From assembly GCF_010548375.1 (NCBI RefSeq), contig NZ_JAAGLY010000004.1, positions 248,001 through 312,000 on the forward strand: a stretch of 64,000 nucleotides of DNA, read 5' to 3'. The notes beneath the pieces were generated by a model. That model was not told the origin of the DNA. It searched no databases and saw nothing but the letters and a program-made list of their open reading frames with translations. Shown one piece after another: positions 1-8,716 of the stretch. Position 1 is the first letter of the stretch. The number at the start of each line of letters is the position of its first letter. The translations under genes and the position numbers were made by a program. The DNA is from Streptomyces sp. SID13726. GTDB lineage: Bacteria > Actinomycetota > Actinomycetes > Streptomycetales > Streptomycetaceae.

Positions 1-509
1 GGTCGCTGCGGATGGGCTCGGGCGGCGGCAGCGTCGAGATCGTCAAGCGGGGCGACGAGGTGTGGATGAAGCCGGACACCGCGTTCTGGAAGGCGCAGGT
101 GCCGGGCGCTCAGGGCGACGCGGTGGCCGAGCTGTTCAAGAACCGCTACATCCACGGCTCCACCAACGACGCCATGCTCAAGGGAATGGCCGACACCTGC
201 GATCTGACCTCCTTCCAGAAGGACATCACCGACGACTCATCCGACGCGGGGCGGCTGACCAAGGGCGCGGAGACGAAGGTCGACGGCACGGACGTGATCC
301 CGCTGAAGGGCACGTCGGAGGGCAAGCAGGCGGTGCTGTACGTGACTTCGGACGCGCCGCACCGGCTGGTGCGGGCCACACAGAAGGGCGGCGGGACCGA
401 CATGACCCTGTCCTTCTCGGACTACGGCAAGCCGGTGCCGTCGAAGACACCGTCGGCGGACGACAGCGTGGACGTCGGGAAGCTCCAGGACGAGTTGCAG
501 AGCGTGTGA
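1..509 (+). CDS. 3' part of a probable secreted/lipoprotein of unknown function
   Basis: The reading frame is open from the first bases of the window, so the true start lies upstream and the first in-frame ATG (position 12) is probably internal. The visible 168 or so residues look extracellular: hydrophilic, no membrane segment, with a central Cys (in MADTCDL) and a beta-rich half (AVLYVTSDAPHRLVRATQKG, then LSFSDYGKPV). This shape recalls LprG/LppX-type lipoproteins that mature by signal peptidase II, but the signal peptide and lipobox are outside the window, so the family is a guess. The gene ends 15 bases before the converging membrane-protein gene at 525, and no hairpin lies in that short gap. 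Confidence 0.6.
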   Translation, partial: SLRMGSGGGSVEIVKRGDEVWMKPDTAFWKAQVPGAQGDAVAELFKNRYIHGSTNDAMLKGMADTCDLTSFQKDITDDSSDAGRLTKGAETKVDGTDVIPLKGTSEGKQAVLYVTSDAPHRLVRATQKGGGTDMTLSFSDYGKPVPSKTPSADDSVDVGKLQDELQSV

Positions 510-524
510 CCCGGCGGGCCGCGC

Positions 525-1973
525 TCAGCCGGCCGACGCCCGCTCGCAGGTGCCGGGGGCGCAGAAGCCCTGCAAAGCGGTGGTCAGGAGGTCCAGTTCG
601 TCCTCGCGGCCGTCGTTCTCCAGGCCGTACGCGGCTATCGCGTAGATGAGGCCGTCCTGGGCGACGAAGCGTTCGTCGTAGACGTGCCAGGGGCCGATGT
701 CCGGTTCGCCGCTGAGGGTGTCGGCGAGGTACTCCAGCCGCTCACCGGTGAACTGGCCGTCCTCGACGGGCCGCAGCCCGAGTTTCTCGAAGCCGTCGGG
801 CTTGGTGGTCTCGTCGGAGAGGTACAGCGCGAAGGACGCCCCGGGCGACTCCTCGGCCACCTGGTACACCTGGAGTCTGCGTTCGCTGTCCGGGCTGCGG
901 TAGTTGACCACGTCGATGCCGTACCGGGACCCGACGGTGCTGCGGGTCCAGCCTTCTGGGCGCGCGATCCGGAACCCCTCTTCGTCCTCGTACAGCTCGT
1001 AGCCCGCGGGGAGTTCGGGCGTGGAGGGGAGCGGGGAAGCGGACTCTTCTTCGGGCTCGGGGGTCGGCGAGTCGTAGGAATCGCTCTGCTGCGAGACGAC
1101 TTCGGTGGGGGACGGGCTCGTGTCGCCGCCTGCCTTGTCGTCCTTGTCGCCGCCTCCCACGACCGAGGTCAGCACGAGGGTCACGGCGACGGCGACGGCC
1201 GCGGCACCCACGACGACGGACCAGACGAGCCGCCGGTTCGCCCCACCGGCCGGTGCGGCGGGCGCGGCGGGCGCGGCCTGATCCCCGGCCGCCCAGGAGA
1301 CCCCGGACCACTCGGCCGCCGGGCCCCCTCCCCCACCGACCTGCTCCACGGACGACCAGCCGCCGTCCACGGTTCCGGGACCGTGCCAGGTGCTGCCGGC
1401 ACCGAGACCGGGCCCTGCGCCTGCTCCCTCCCCTGACCCTGCCCCCGCCCCGGGCCAGCCGGCGGATGCGGTGACCGAGGACGGCGCGGAGGACGCCTCC
1501 GAAGACGACCCGGTCGAGGCGGTCGGCCCGGTCGAGGCGGTCGGCCCTGTGGAGGCGGTCGCCCCGGCAGCCCCCGCGGTCACGTCACCGGACGCACCGC
1601 CGTCCGCCCGCCAGGGCCACGACGAAGTCCCGCTCGTACCCGACCCGTTGGAGGCTCCGCCCAAGGTGGGCCAGACCGAAGCCCCGCTCGCGTCGCCGGG
1701 ACCCGCGTCCGCCCCGGCCGCCGGGGGCCACACCGGTGAGACCAGTTCCGTGGACGGTGTCCCGCCGCTCGCCGACGCCGTAGGCACGTCCGCCGATGTC
1801 CCTCCGGCCGCCCCTTCGCCCAGCGCGGCCGGAGGCCACACCGGTACGTCGTCCGACCGGACCGGCGCCTGCGGAGCCACCCCTGCACCCGCACCGGAAG
1901 CCGCACCCGACTCCCCGTCACCCTCCTCCCAGCGCTGGGTCTCCTCGTCCCAGTACCGCGCTCCCCCGCTCAC
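525..1973 (-). CDS. Single-pass membrane protein with proline/serine-rich cytoplasmic part and extracellular C-terminal domain
   Basis: A 482-residue protein. The GTG start at 1973 is chosen because GAGGAGG lies just upstream and the protein then begins VSGGARYWDEETQRWEEG, a typical Streptomyces opening; the frame stays open further upstream. About 250 low-complexity residues (Ala, Gly, Pro, Ser, Trp) come first, including three copies of a TASTGP hexapeptide from 18-bp repeats at 1511-1564. One membrane helix (LVWSVVVGAAAVAVAVTLVL) follows, then a roughly 170-residue extracellular domain ending in a paired-Cys signature (FCAPGTC). The C-terminal domain is clearly related to that of the gene at 4001-5122, whose equivalent end is FCPVGTEC. 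No enzyme motif is visible. A sensory or envelope role is inference. Confidence 0.75.
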   Translation of the reverse strand: MSGGARYWDEETQRWEEGDGESGAASGAGAGVAPQAPVRSDDVPVWPPAALGEGAAGGTSADVPTASASGGTPSTELVSPVWPPAAGADAGPGDASGASVWPTLGGASNGSGTSGTSSWPWRADGGASGDVTAGAAGATASTGPTASTGPTASTGSSSEASSAPSSVTASAGWPGAGAGSGEGAGAGPGLGAGSTWHGPGTVDGGWSSVEQVGGGGGPAAEWSGVSWAAGDQAAPAAPAAPAGGANRRLVWSVVVGAAAVAVAVTLVLTSVVGGGDKDDKAGGDTSPSPTEVVSQQSDSYDSPTPEPEEESASPLPSTPELPAGYELYEDEEGFRIARPEGWTRSTVGSRYGIDVVNYRSPDSERRLQVYQVAEESPGASFALYLSDETTKPDGFEKLGLRPVEDGQFTGERLEYLADTLSGEPDIGPWHVYDERFVAQDGLIYAIAAYGLENDGREDELDLLTTALQGFCAPGTCERASAG

Positions 1974-2097
1974 CGCACCCTCCTCGAACACCGGCAGCGC
2001 ACGCCGCCGTTCAGAACAAGCCACCCCCACCCAACAGCCCACCGCACCCCGCTACAAGCCCAGAGCCCCGGCAACCCCACTGAAGCCGAGGCGAATC

Positions 2098-2652
2098 TCA
2101 GGACGCCGGCGGATCCTCCCCGACCAGGCCGTCGATCGACTCCCGGATCAGGTCGGCCTGTCCGAGATGGCGGGCGTACTCCTCGATGAGGTCGATCAGG
2201 ACGCGCCGCACACTGGGACCGCGCCCGTCCGGCCAGTCGAGCCGGACGGGTTGGTCGACACCGCCCTCGGACAGCACCTGCCGGAGGTTCACCCGGGACC
2301 GGGACACGGCCGCCGCCCAGAGGCCGTACACCTCCTCCGGGCTGTCGGAGGCGGCCGACCGCCACTCCCAGTCGGGCTCGGAGTCCCAGTCGACCGCGTC
2401 CCACGGCGGTCCCAACGCGGTACCGAGCAGCCGCCGGGTCAGGTACTCGTCCTCGACGAGCGCGAGGTGCTTGAGCAGGCCGCCGAGCGTCATCGCCGAC
2501 GGCGCGAGCCGCTGGTTCAGCCCCGCCGCGTCCAGGCCGCCGGTCTTCCACCCGAAGAGTCTGCGCGACCGCTCCAGGGAGCCGATCAGCGTGTCGACCT
2601 CGCTCCCCGCGACCGGCGGCTCCAGCGGAATCTCCTCGATCTCCTGAGTCAT
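2098..2652 (-). CDS. DinB/DUF664-family protein
   Basis: About 184 residues. The ATG at 2652 gives the start MTQEIEEIPLEPP; the frame is open upstream but that part does not look like the family. The pattern AGSEVDTLIGSLERSRRLFGWKTGGLDAAGLNQRLAPSAMTLGGLLKHLALVEDEYLTRRLLG (residues about 14-80, given here only as a guide to helices 1-3) fits the DinB/YfiT four-helix-bundle fold, in which scattered His residues bind metal (here LLKHLAL and, near the C-terminus, EYARHLGQADLIRE). Many actinobacterial members are mycothiol-dependent S-transferases; the substrate here is unknown. No Shine-Dalgarno precedes the ATG, and a RecA-NDp-type promoter (2660-2682) would place the transcript start on or next to the ATG, so a leaderless mRNA is likely. 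It is divergent from the MarR-GNAT gene at 2746. Confidence 0.82.
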   Translation of the reverse strand: MTQEIEEIPLEPPVAGSEVDTLIGSLERSRRLFGWKTGGLDAAGLNQRLAPSAMTLGGLLKHLALVEDEYLTRRLLGTALGPPWDAVDWDSEPDWEWRSAASDSPEEVYGLWAAAVSRSRVNLRQVLSEGGVDQPVRLDWPDGRGPSVRRVLIDLIEEYARHLGQADLIRESIDGLVGEDPPAS

Positions 2653-2659
2653 GCCACGC

Positions 2660-2682
2660 AGGTTACGGGCCAGGACTGACAA
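2660..2682 (-). promoter_or_regulatory. RecA-NDp (PafBC-type) promoter for the DinB-like gene
   Basis: On the minus strand the sequence is TTGTCAGTC, 8 nt, TAACCT. The RecA-NDp DNA-damage promoter known from mycobacteria is TTGTCRGTG-N8-TAnnnT, so only the last base of the first element differs. The distance to the ATG at 2652 fits a leaderless start. Assignment to PafBC is inference from the motif. Confidence 0.6.
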
Positions 2683-2722
2683 CCCGACCCGCCGTCGGCG
2701 CATCCCTGTGGACGACGCCAAT

Positions 2723-2744
2723 ATCTTTGACTACAGTCAAAGAT
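2723..2744. promoter_or_regulatory. Perfect palindrome, probable MarR operator
   Basis: Arms ATCTTTGACT and AGTCAAAGAT are perfectly complementary and separated by 2 nt. The palindrome ends one base before the ATG of the MarR-GNAT gene at 2746. A dyad of this size is typical for a MarR dimer, and its position would block transcription or initiation of the gene itself, so autoregulation is likely. Confidence 0.65.
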
Positions 2745-2745
2745 T

Positions 2746-3660
2746 ATGACCCCGGTGACGACAGAGCACGTGGCGCGGTTCCGCAGTTTCAACCGCTACC
2801 TCACCCGCCGGATCGGCGTCCTCGACGACCACTACCTCGGCCAGGACCGCCCCCTCGGCGAGGCCCGGCTGCTCTTCGAGGTCGGGGAGGGCGCCTCGCT
2901 GCGCGAGTTGAGGAGCCGGCTCGGTCTCGACGCGGGCTACCTCAGCCGGATGGCGAAGACCCTCCAGGCCCAGGGCATGGTCCGGATCAGCGTCCACCGG
3001 GACGACAGCAGGCTGCGCGTGATCGAGCTGACCCCGGCCGGTCGCGCGGAGGTCGAGGAGCAGAACCGCCGCGCCGACGCCTTCGCCGCCGGTCTCCTCG
3101 ATCAGCTCACCGCCGACCAGCGCACCCGGCTCACCGAGGCGATGGGCACCGCCCAGCACCTGCTGCGGCTGGCCGGCATCACCGTCGTCCGCGTGGACGG
3201 CGCCCACCCCGACGCCCGCGCCTGTCTGGACGCCTACGCCGCCGACCTCGACGCCCGCTTCCCCGAGGGCTTCGACAAGGCGGACCTGGTGCGGCCCGAG
3301 GAGGTCTCCGGGGACGCGGGCGCGTTCTTCGTGGCGTACGAGGAGGGGCGTCCGGTGGGCTGCGGGGCGCTCAGGCGGCTGGAACCGCGCATCGGCGAGC
3401 TCCGCCATGTGTGGGTGCACCCCGACGCCCGCCGCCTCGGCCTCGCCCGACGGATCCTCGCGGCGCTGGAGGAGGAGGCCGTCGTACGGGATCTCGCAGC
3501 CCTGCGCCTGGACACCCACGCCTCGCTCACCGAGGCGCAGACGATGTACCGGGCGTGCGGCTACCGGGAGATCCCGCGGTACGTGGAGCACGTATACGGC
3601 GACTACTGGTTCGAGAAGCGCCTGACCGGGCCCGCCCGAAGAGGTTCCGCGTCCGGATAA
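2746..3660 (+). CDS. MarR-family regulator fused to a GNAT acetyltransferase
   Basis: 304 residues, starting at ATG 2746. Residues about 10-145 form a MarR winged-helix domain (DHYLGQDRPLGEARLLFEVG, then LRSRLGLDAGYLSRMAKTLQ as the recognition helix, and the wing DDSRLRVIELT). Residues about 150-295 form a GNAT N-acetyltransferase domain with the acyl-CoA loop in VHPDARRLGLARRILAALE and the C-terminal YRACGYREIPRY motif. This bifunctional arrangement is a known family; the acetyl acceptor is usually unknown. There is no Shine-Dalgarno because the palindrome at 2723-2744 abuts the start, so the transcript is probably leaderless and self-regulated. The gene is divergent from the DinB-like gene. 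Confidence 0.88.
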   Translation: MTPVTTEHVARFRSFNRYLTRRIGVLDDHYLGQDRPLGEARLLFEVGEGASLRELRSRLGLDAGYLSRMAKTLQAQGMVRISVHRDDSRLRVIELTPAGRAEVEEQNRRADAFAAGLLDQLTADQRTRLTEAMGTAQHLLRLAGITVVRVDGAHPDARACLDAYAADLDARFPEGFDKADLVRPEEVSGDAGAFFVAYEEGRPVGCGALRRLEPRIGELRHVWVHPDARRLGLARRILAALEEEAVVRDLAALRLDTHASLTEAQTMYRACGYREIPRYVEHVYGDYWFEKRLTGPARRGSASG

Positions 3661-3666
3661 TCGCGC

Positions 3667-3702
3667 ACTATCGCGTCCAGCCGAAAACGAGTACTATCGC
3701 GT
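3667..3702. repeat. Direct repeat ACTATCGCGT, two copies 26 bp apart
   Basis: Identical 10-bp copies at 3667-3676 and 3693-3702, just after the MarR-GNAT stop codon and upstream of the small ORF at 3763. The TATCGCG core looks like an operator half-site. No regulator can be named. Confidence 0.4.
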
Positions 3703-3762
3703 TCTGGCCGCCGTTGAGCCCAACTCCCGGCCCCCGTATGCCCGTTGTCCCGAGGAGCCGCC

Positions 3763-4050
3763 GTGCCCGCTCTCCTGAACCCGGTTCTCGGCATCCTCCT
3801 GCTCCGCCGCGCCATCGCCGAGCCCGAGCCTGTCGCCCCGCCGGCGCACACCCCGCCGGCCGAGCACCGGCACCACTCCCTCACCGGACAGCGGGTGCGC
3901 GTGCGGTGCCGGGAGCGCAGGGCGAGCCGGTGTCTGCCAACGGCCCCCAGGGGTACGACGGTTCACCCGCACACCGTACGCGCGCGGACCGGAGGAGCAC
4001 TCACCCGCACTCCGTGCCCACTGGGCAGAAGGAGGCCAGCGCCCTGGTGA
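3763..4050 (+). CDS. Small hypothetical protein, basic, Pro/Arg-rich
   Basis: A 95-codon frame starting at GTG 3763, preceded by a good GAGGAG ribosome site 5 nt away. The first 20 residues (VPALLNPVLGILLLRRAIAE) are hydrophobic and could be a short membrane anchor; the rest is Arg/Pro/His-rich with no recognised motif. Its last 50 bases overlap the 3' end of the converging gene at 4001-5122, which weakens the case. It is listed because of the ribosome site and because it fills an otherwise empty 340-bp gap. It may be only the first 30 codons of something degraded. Confidence 0.3.
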   Translation: MPALLNPVLGILLLRRAIAEPEPVAPPAHTPPAEHRHHSLTGQRVRVRCRERRASRCLPTAPRGTTVHPHTVRARTGGALTRTPCPLGRRRPAPW

Positions 4051-5122
4051 GCGGCTCGCGCACCAGGTCCGGTTCGAGGGACTCGGGGCCCGCGGCGCGG
4101 ATCGCGTACAGCGTCCCGTCGGCGGCCTCGAAGCGGTGGTCGACGACCTGGCGGGCGCCGAGGTCCGAGTCGTCGTAGCGATAGGAGACCTCGCTCCAGG
4201 CGGTGCCGGAGTCACGGCCGAGGACCTGGTAGCCGGGCTGTTTCGCGAAGCCGTAGCCGGGGTCGTTCTCGGCCTGGTCGAGGGAGTCGGCCGGGGTGTC
4301 CTCGGCGAGCCGGAAGATCTGGATCCGGCGTCCGTCGGAGGGGTCGTCGTAGGTGACGACGGGAGCGAGTTCGCCCTGCTTCTCGGTGCGGGTCCAGCCC
4401 TCGGGCACGTCGATCGAGTAGCCGACCGGGTCCTGGGTGCGCCGGTAGCCGGCGGCCGTGGACAGCGAAGGCGTGGGAGTGGGCGTCGGCGTCGCCGACG
4501 AGGTGGGTGTGTCCGAAGGGCTGGGCGTGTCCGACGAGGACGCGCTGACCGTGACACTCGCGGCCGGACCCGCCGCCGTACCGGAACCGGAACCGCCGGC
4601 GGAGCTGGTGGAGGTGTCCCGGATGAGGAACCAGATACCGACGCCGACCGCCACCCCGACCAGGACGGCCAGGGAGACCGCGGTGAACACCCGACGGGCG
4701 CGGTGCGGCGGCTCCGCGGTGACCACCGTCGGTGCGGGTGTCCAGGGCGGCGCGGCCGAGGTGTGCGCCTGGGCCGTCACCCACGGCGGCGGGGCCGAGG
4801 GCTGCGCCTGGGCCGTCGCCCAGGGCGGTGGCGTCAGCGCGGACTGGGTCTCGGCCGTGGCCCACGGCGGCCGTTCCGCCGTCCCCGCCTGTTCGCCCGC
4901 TCCCGTCCCCGCCCGTGCCTGCTCGCCCGCTTCCGGCCGCGCCCCCGCCTGTTCGCCCGCTTCCGGCCGCGCCGGGTCCGCGGGCACGGAGGTCTGGGTC
5001 TCGGCGGCCGACCACGGCGGCGCGGTCCCCGTCTCCCCCGAACTCCAGGCCGCCCGGCCTCTCTCCTCGCTCGGCTCGTGCTCCGCTCCGGAATCGGAGC
5101 TGTGACCGTTCCACCCGTTCAT
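4001..5122 (-). CDS. Single-pass membrane protein, paralogue of the gene at 525-1973
   Basis: 373 residues from an ATG with a GGGGGG-type ribosome site. The N-terminal half is low-complexity (repeats such as EAGEQAGA and PPWATAQAQ). A membrane helix (AVSLAVLVGVAVGVGIWFLI) is followed by a Thr/Ser/Pro stalk and an extracellular domain of about 140 residues that starts YSIDVPEGWTR and ends FCPVGTEC. The matching parts of the upstream paralogue are FRIARPEGWTR and FCAPGTC, so the two genes descend from one ancestor. The domain recalls the serine-rich-linker membrane proteins common in Streptomyces. No catalytic residues are evident. Confidence 0.75.
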   Translation of the reverse strand: MNGWNGHSSDSGAEHEPSEERGRAAWSSGETGTAPPWSAAETQTSVPADPARPEAGEQAGARPEAGEQARAGTGAGEQAGTAERPPWATAETQSALTPPPWATAQAQPSAPPPWVTAQAHTSAAPPWTPAPTVVTAEPPHRARRVFTAVSLAVLVGVAVGVGIWFLIRDTSTSSAGGSGSGTAAGPAASVTVSASSSDTPSPSDTPTSSATPTPTPTPSLSTAAGYRRTQDPVGYSIDVPEGWTRTEKQGELAPVVTYDDPSDGRRIQIFRLAEDTPADSLDQAENDPGYGFAKQPGYQVLGRDSGTAWSEVSYRYDDSDLGARQVVDHRFEAADGTLYAIRAAGPESLEPDLVREPLTRALASFCPVGTECG

Positions 5123-5182
5123 CGCGAACCCCCCGCATCACGCCACCGGGTACCGCTATGACGGTAGGGCGAAAAACGGCCA

Positions 5183-5218
5183 CGGGCCCCACTCCGGAAG
5201 GAACCGGAACAGGGCCCG
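5183..5218 (-). terminator. Rho-independent terminator of mdh
   Basis: Outer stem CGGGCCC/GGGCCCG and inner stem TCCGG/CCGGA around an AAGGAA loop. Read on the minus strand it is followed by a run of five T at 5172-5176, the classical layout for the end of the mdh transcript. Confidence 0.65.
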
Positions 5219-5265
5219 CGCAGGCTCGTGACAGAGCCGTCGAGAAAACTCGGCGCCGGAAGGGC

Positions 5266-6528
<1,263 letters not shown>

Positions 6529-6557
6529 TCATGCACGCGCCGCGAGGTTTTACGCAC

Positions 6558-7739
6558 TCACTCGGTGCACCCCTGCTGCCCCGAAGCGAGCGTCACGCAC
6601 GCCTTCGCCTCGCCCGCGTCCTTCACCGCGACCATCGGCGTGTAGGCGATCGTGTCCCCCGCCTCGGTGATGCTCCCGCTCTGCTCGGCCACCTTCCCGG
6701 CGGACACCTCGACCTTGTCCCCCTGGCCGGCCTGGGTCACCCGCCCCCACGCCGCCCCGCAGGTCTCGCTGTACCGCACCTCGACGACGGTCGCCCCCAC
6801 CGCCGCGGTCTTGGCGGTGGTCACCAGATCCCCGCTGCACCCCATCGCCTCGGCGTCCTTCCCGGTGCACCCCGCCCCACTGCACTTCACCCCGGCGGGC
6901 AGCGAGACGGACGCGCTCGCGGACGGCGACGGCGACTTGGCGGCGCCCTCCTTCTTCTCCCCACCCGGATCGGTCAGGTAGAACACGGCGGCGACCACGA
7001 CCAGCACCCCGACGACCCCCGCGAGGAACATCGTCAGCCGCCGCTTGCCGCCCCCGGAACCACCGGAGCCGCCAGACCCACCGGAACCCGCGAAGCCCGC
7101 CTCCCCCGGACGCGCGTCCTGCGGCTGGTCGTACGGCCCCGGCGCCCCCGGCGTCCACCCCGGCCCGTCGGCCGGGACGGGCGCCGCAGCGGCCGTACGC
7201 CCGGAAGCCCGCGACGGCCCCTGGTACCCGGCGACACCCCAGGAGTTGGCACCGGAGGAGCTGCGGTCGGCCTCCGGCGAAGCCCCCTGCGGCGGCACCG
7301 TGGGTGCCACCCCCGCCGGTCCCGCGATCCCCGGCGTCGCCGTCGCGCTGCCGCTCTTGCGGGCCGTCTTGCCACCCTTGGCGTTCGCCGGCGGCGCCCC
7401 GAACTCGCCGAGCGCGGCCCGCGCCTGGGAGATCCGGATGGCCTCCATGGTCATGTCGTGGCGCATCTCCGAACGGCTCCAGGCACGCTCGGCGAGCTCC
7501 CACATCGTGGTCAGATGGATCGGGTTGGTGCCGGTGACCTCGGCCAGGGCGACGATCGCACCCTTCGGCGCGAGCAGCCGGCCGTTCAGATACCGCTCCC
7601 AGGACGTCTTGCTGTAACCCGTACGGTCGGCGACGGCCGCGATGCTCAGGCCGCTGCGGTCCACGAGCCGCCGCAGCTGGCTCGCGAACTCCCTGACCTG
7701 CGGATCCAGTTCATCCGGCAAGGCCCTCCAACGAGGCAT
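6558..7739 (-). CDS. HTH-domain membrane protein with extracellular DUF2690 domain
   Basis: 393 residues. Residues about 12-75 are an XRE-like helix-turn-helix (LVDRSGLSIAAVADRTGYSKTSWERYLNG, described here by its ends: LVDRSG to ERYLNG). A long Ala/Gly/Pro linker leads to a membrane helix (LTMFLAGVVGVLVVVAAVFY, residues about 240-260). The extracellular DUF2690-like domain carries four or more Cys (KCSGAGC, MGCSGD, SETCGAAWGRV, KACVTL). The family is common in Streptomyces and of unknown function; the architecture suggests a sensor that couples envelope state to DNA binding. The N-terminal 90 residues are paralogous to the next gene (7958-8422), which lacks the extracellular domain. Confidence 0.85.
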   Translation of the reverse strand: MPRWRALPDELDPQVREFASQLRRLVDRSGLSIAAVADRTGYSKTSWERYLNGRLLAPKGAIVALAEVTGTNPIHLTTMWELAERAWSRSEMRHDMTMEAIRISQARAALGEFGAPPANAKGGKTARKSGSATATPGIAGPAGVAPTVPPQGASPEADRSSSGANSWGVAGYQGPSRASGRTAAAAPVPADGPGWTPGAPGPYDQPQDARPGEAGFAGSGGSGGSGGSGGGKRRLTMFLAGVVGVLVVVAAVFYLTDPGGEKKEGAAKSPSPSASASVSLPAGVKCSGAGCTGKDAEAMGCSGDLVTTAKTAAVGATVVEVRYSETCGAAWGRVTQAGQGDKVEVSAGKVAEQSGSITEAGDTIAYTPMVAVKDAGEAKACVTLASGQQGCTE

Positions 7740-7957
7740 TGCTCCCCCCTCTTTCCCCCCGGTCGGTGCTGGCTGTTCCTCGCTCTTCCCCGTGCCACAA
7801 GGATCTCAGTTCCCCGGACAGGGGCGCACGGGAGCATCCACAAGCTCGACACGTTAGTCGTACCGTCGAACAGCGCCGTATCAAATACGCAAACTTGTCA
7901 ATACATCACCACAGGGGGAACACACCGGAAATACCGCCCGTCACGGAAGTTCCCGGA

Positions 7958-8422
7958 TCACCCAGACGCCACGGCGCCGACGATCCCGATCAGCAGGACG
8001 AGCGCGAGCAGCAGGGCGGCGGAGAGCAGGAGCCGGTTCATGCCGGCGACGGTCTCCTTGGGCGGCTCGTCCCACCAGGGCAGCGTGGGGTCGTCCTCGT
8101 ACTCCTCGCCCCGCACTCCGGCGGACGGGGCGGGGGCCGTCGCCGGGCGGGGCCAGGCCTGGACCGCCAGTTCCCAGCGCACCGCGAAGCGTTCGGTGTC
8201 GGCGCCGTCGAGGCCCGCGATCCGGCACAGGGCGGCCACGGCCTGGCGGGGCGGCGGCTGGGTGGCGTTGAGATAGCGGTGCCAGGAGGACTTGCTGTAC
8301 GCGGTGCGGGCGCCTAGGGAGACGAGGCTGAGCCCCGTGCTGTCCTTGAGCTGCCTGAGCTGCTCCACGAAGTGCCGTACCTCCGGCGGCAGATCGTCCG
8401 GCAGCGCCTGCCAGCCACCCAT
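7958..8422 (-). CDS. Small HTH membrane protein, paralogue of the preceding HTH gene
   Basis: About 154 residues from the ATG at 8422, set by the ribosome site GGAGGTG. The open frame continues 73 codons upstream but without a ribosome site. The helix-turn-helix (GLSLVSLGARTAYSKSSWHR, residues about 30-50) matches the neighbour's. After a short acidic linker comes one C-terminal membrane helix (LLLSAALLLALVLLIGIVGAVASG), and the protein ends there. It looks like a version of the DUF2690 protein that lost, or never had, its extracellular domain. Membrane tethering of a DNA-binding domain is inferred from order only. A 292-bp gap upstream holds its promoter region. Confidence 0.8.
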   Translation of the reverse strand: MGGWQALPDDLPPEVRHFVEQLRQLKDSTGLSLVSLGARTAYSKSSWHRYLNATQPPPRQAVAALCRIAGLDGADTERFAVRWELAVQAWPRPATAPAPSAGVRGEEYEDDPTLPWWDEPPKETVAGMNRLLLSAALLLALVLLIGIVGAVASG

Positions 8423-8656
8423 CACCCACCTCCACGGCGTCCCGACCTGTTCCCGGTCCTGTCCTGTTCCCAGGAGTTCGACGACGTCAGAGGCCTGATC
8501 GGTTCCTGGCACCGGGGCGCCTGTGGCAGCTCGCGGACACCGTGCCGGAACCGTCACCGCTGTGACACAGCGCACTGACAGCGGTTGAACAGGCAGCTCA
8601 GGACACGGGAGGCTGAAGCGTGACGGCGGCCCGTCCCTCATCGGGGGAGGGGATGG

Positions 8657-8716
8657 GCCGCCTTCGCCTGGGCCGGCTTTGCCTGAGCCGGCTTCACCTG
8701 AGCCGCCTTCGTCCTC
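8657..8716. repeat. 15-bp tandem repeat, four copies
   Basis: Units at 8657-8671, 8672-8686, 8687-8701 and 8702-8716, each close to GCCGGCTTTGCCTGA. The array lies directly after the DUF3017 stop codon (8715-8717). Read in another minus-strand frame it encodes repeated K-P-A-Q-A pentapeptides. Confidence 0.7.

Noticed and set aside
8560..8582. CTGTCAGTG on the minus strand upstream of the small HTH gene
   Set aside because: The hexamer 8 nt later is CACAGC, which lacks the final T and first T of the RecA-NDp -10 element, and it lies about 150 bp before the start.
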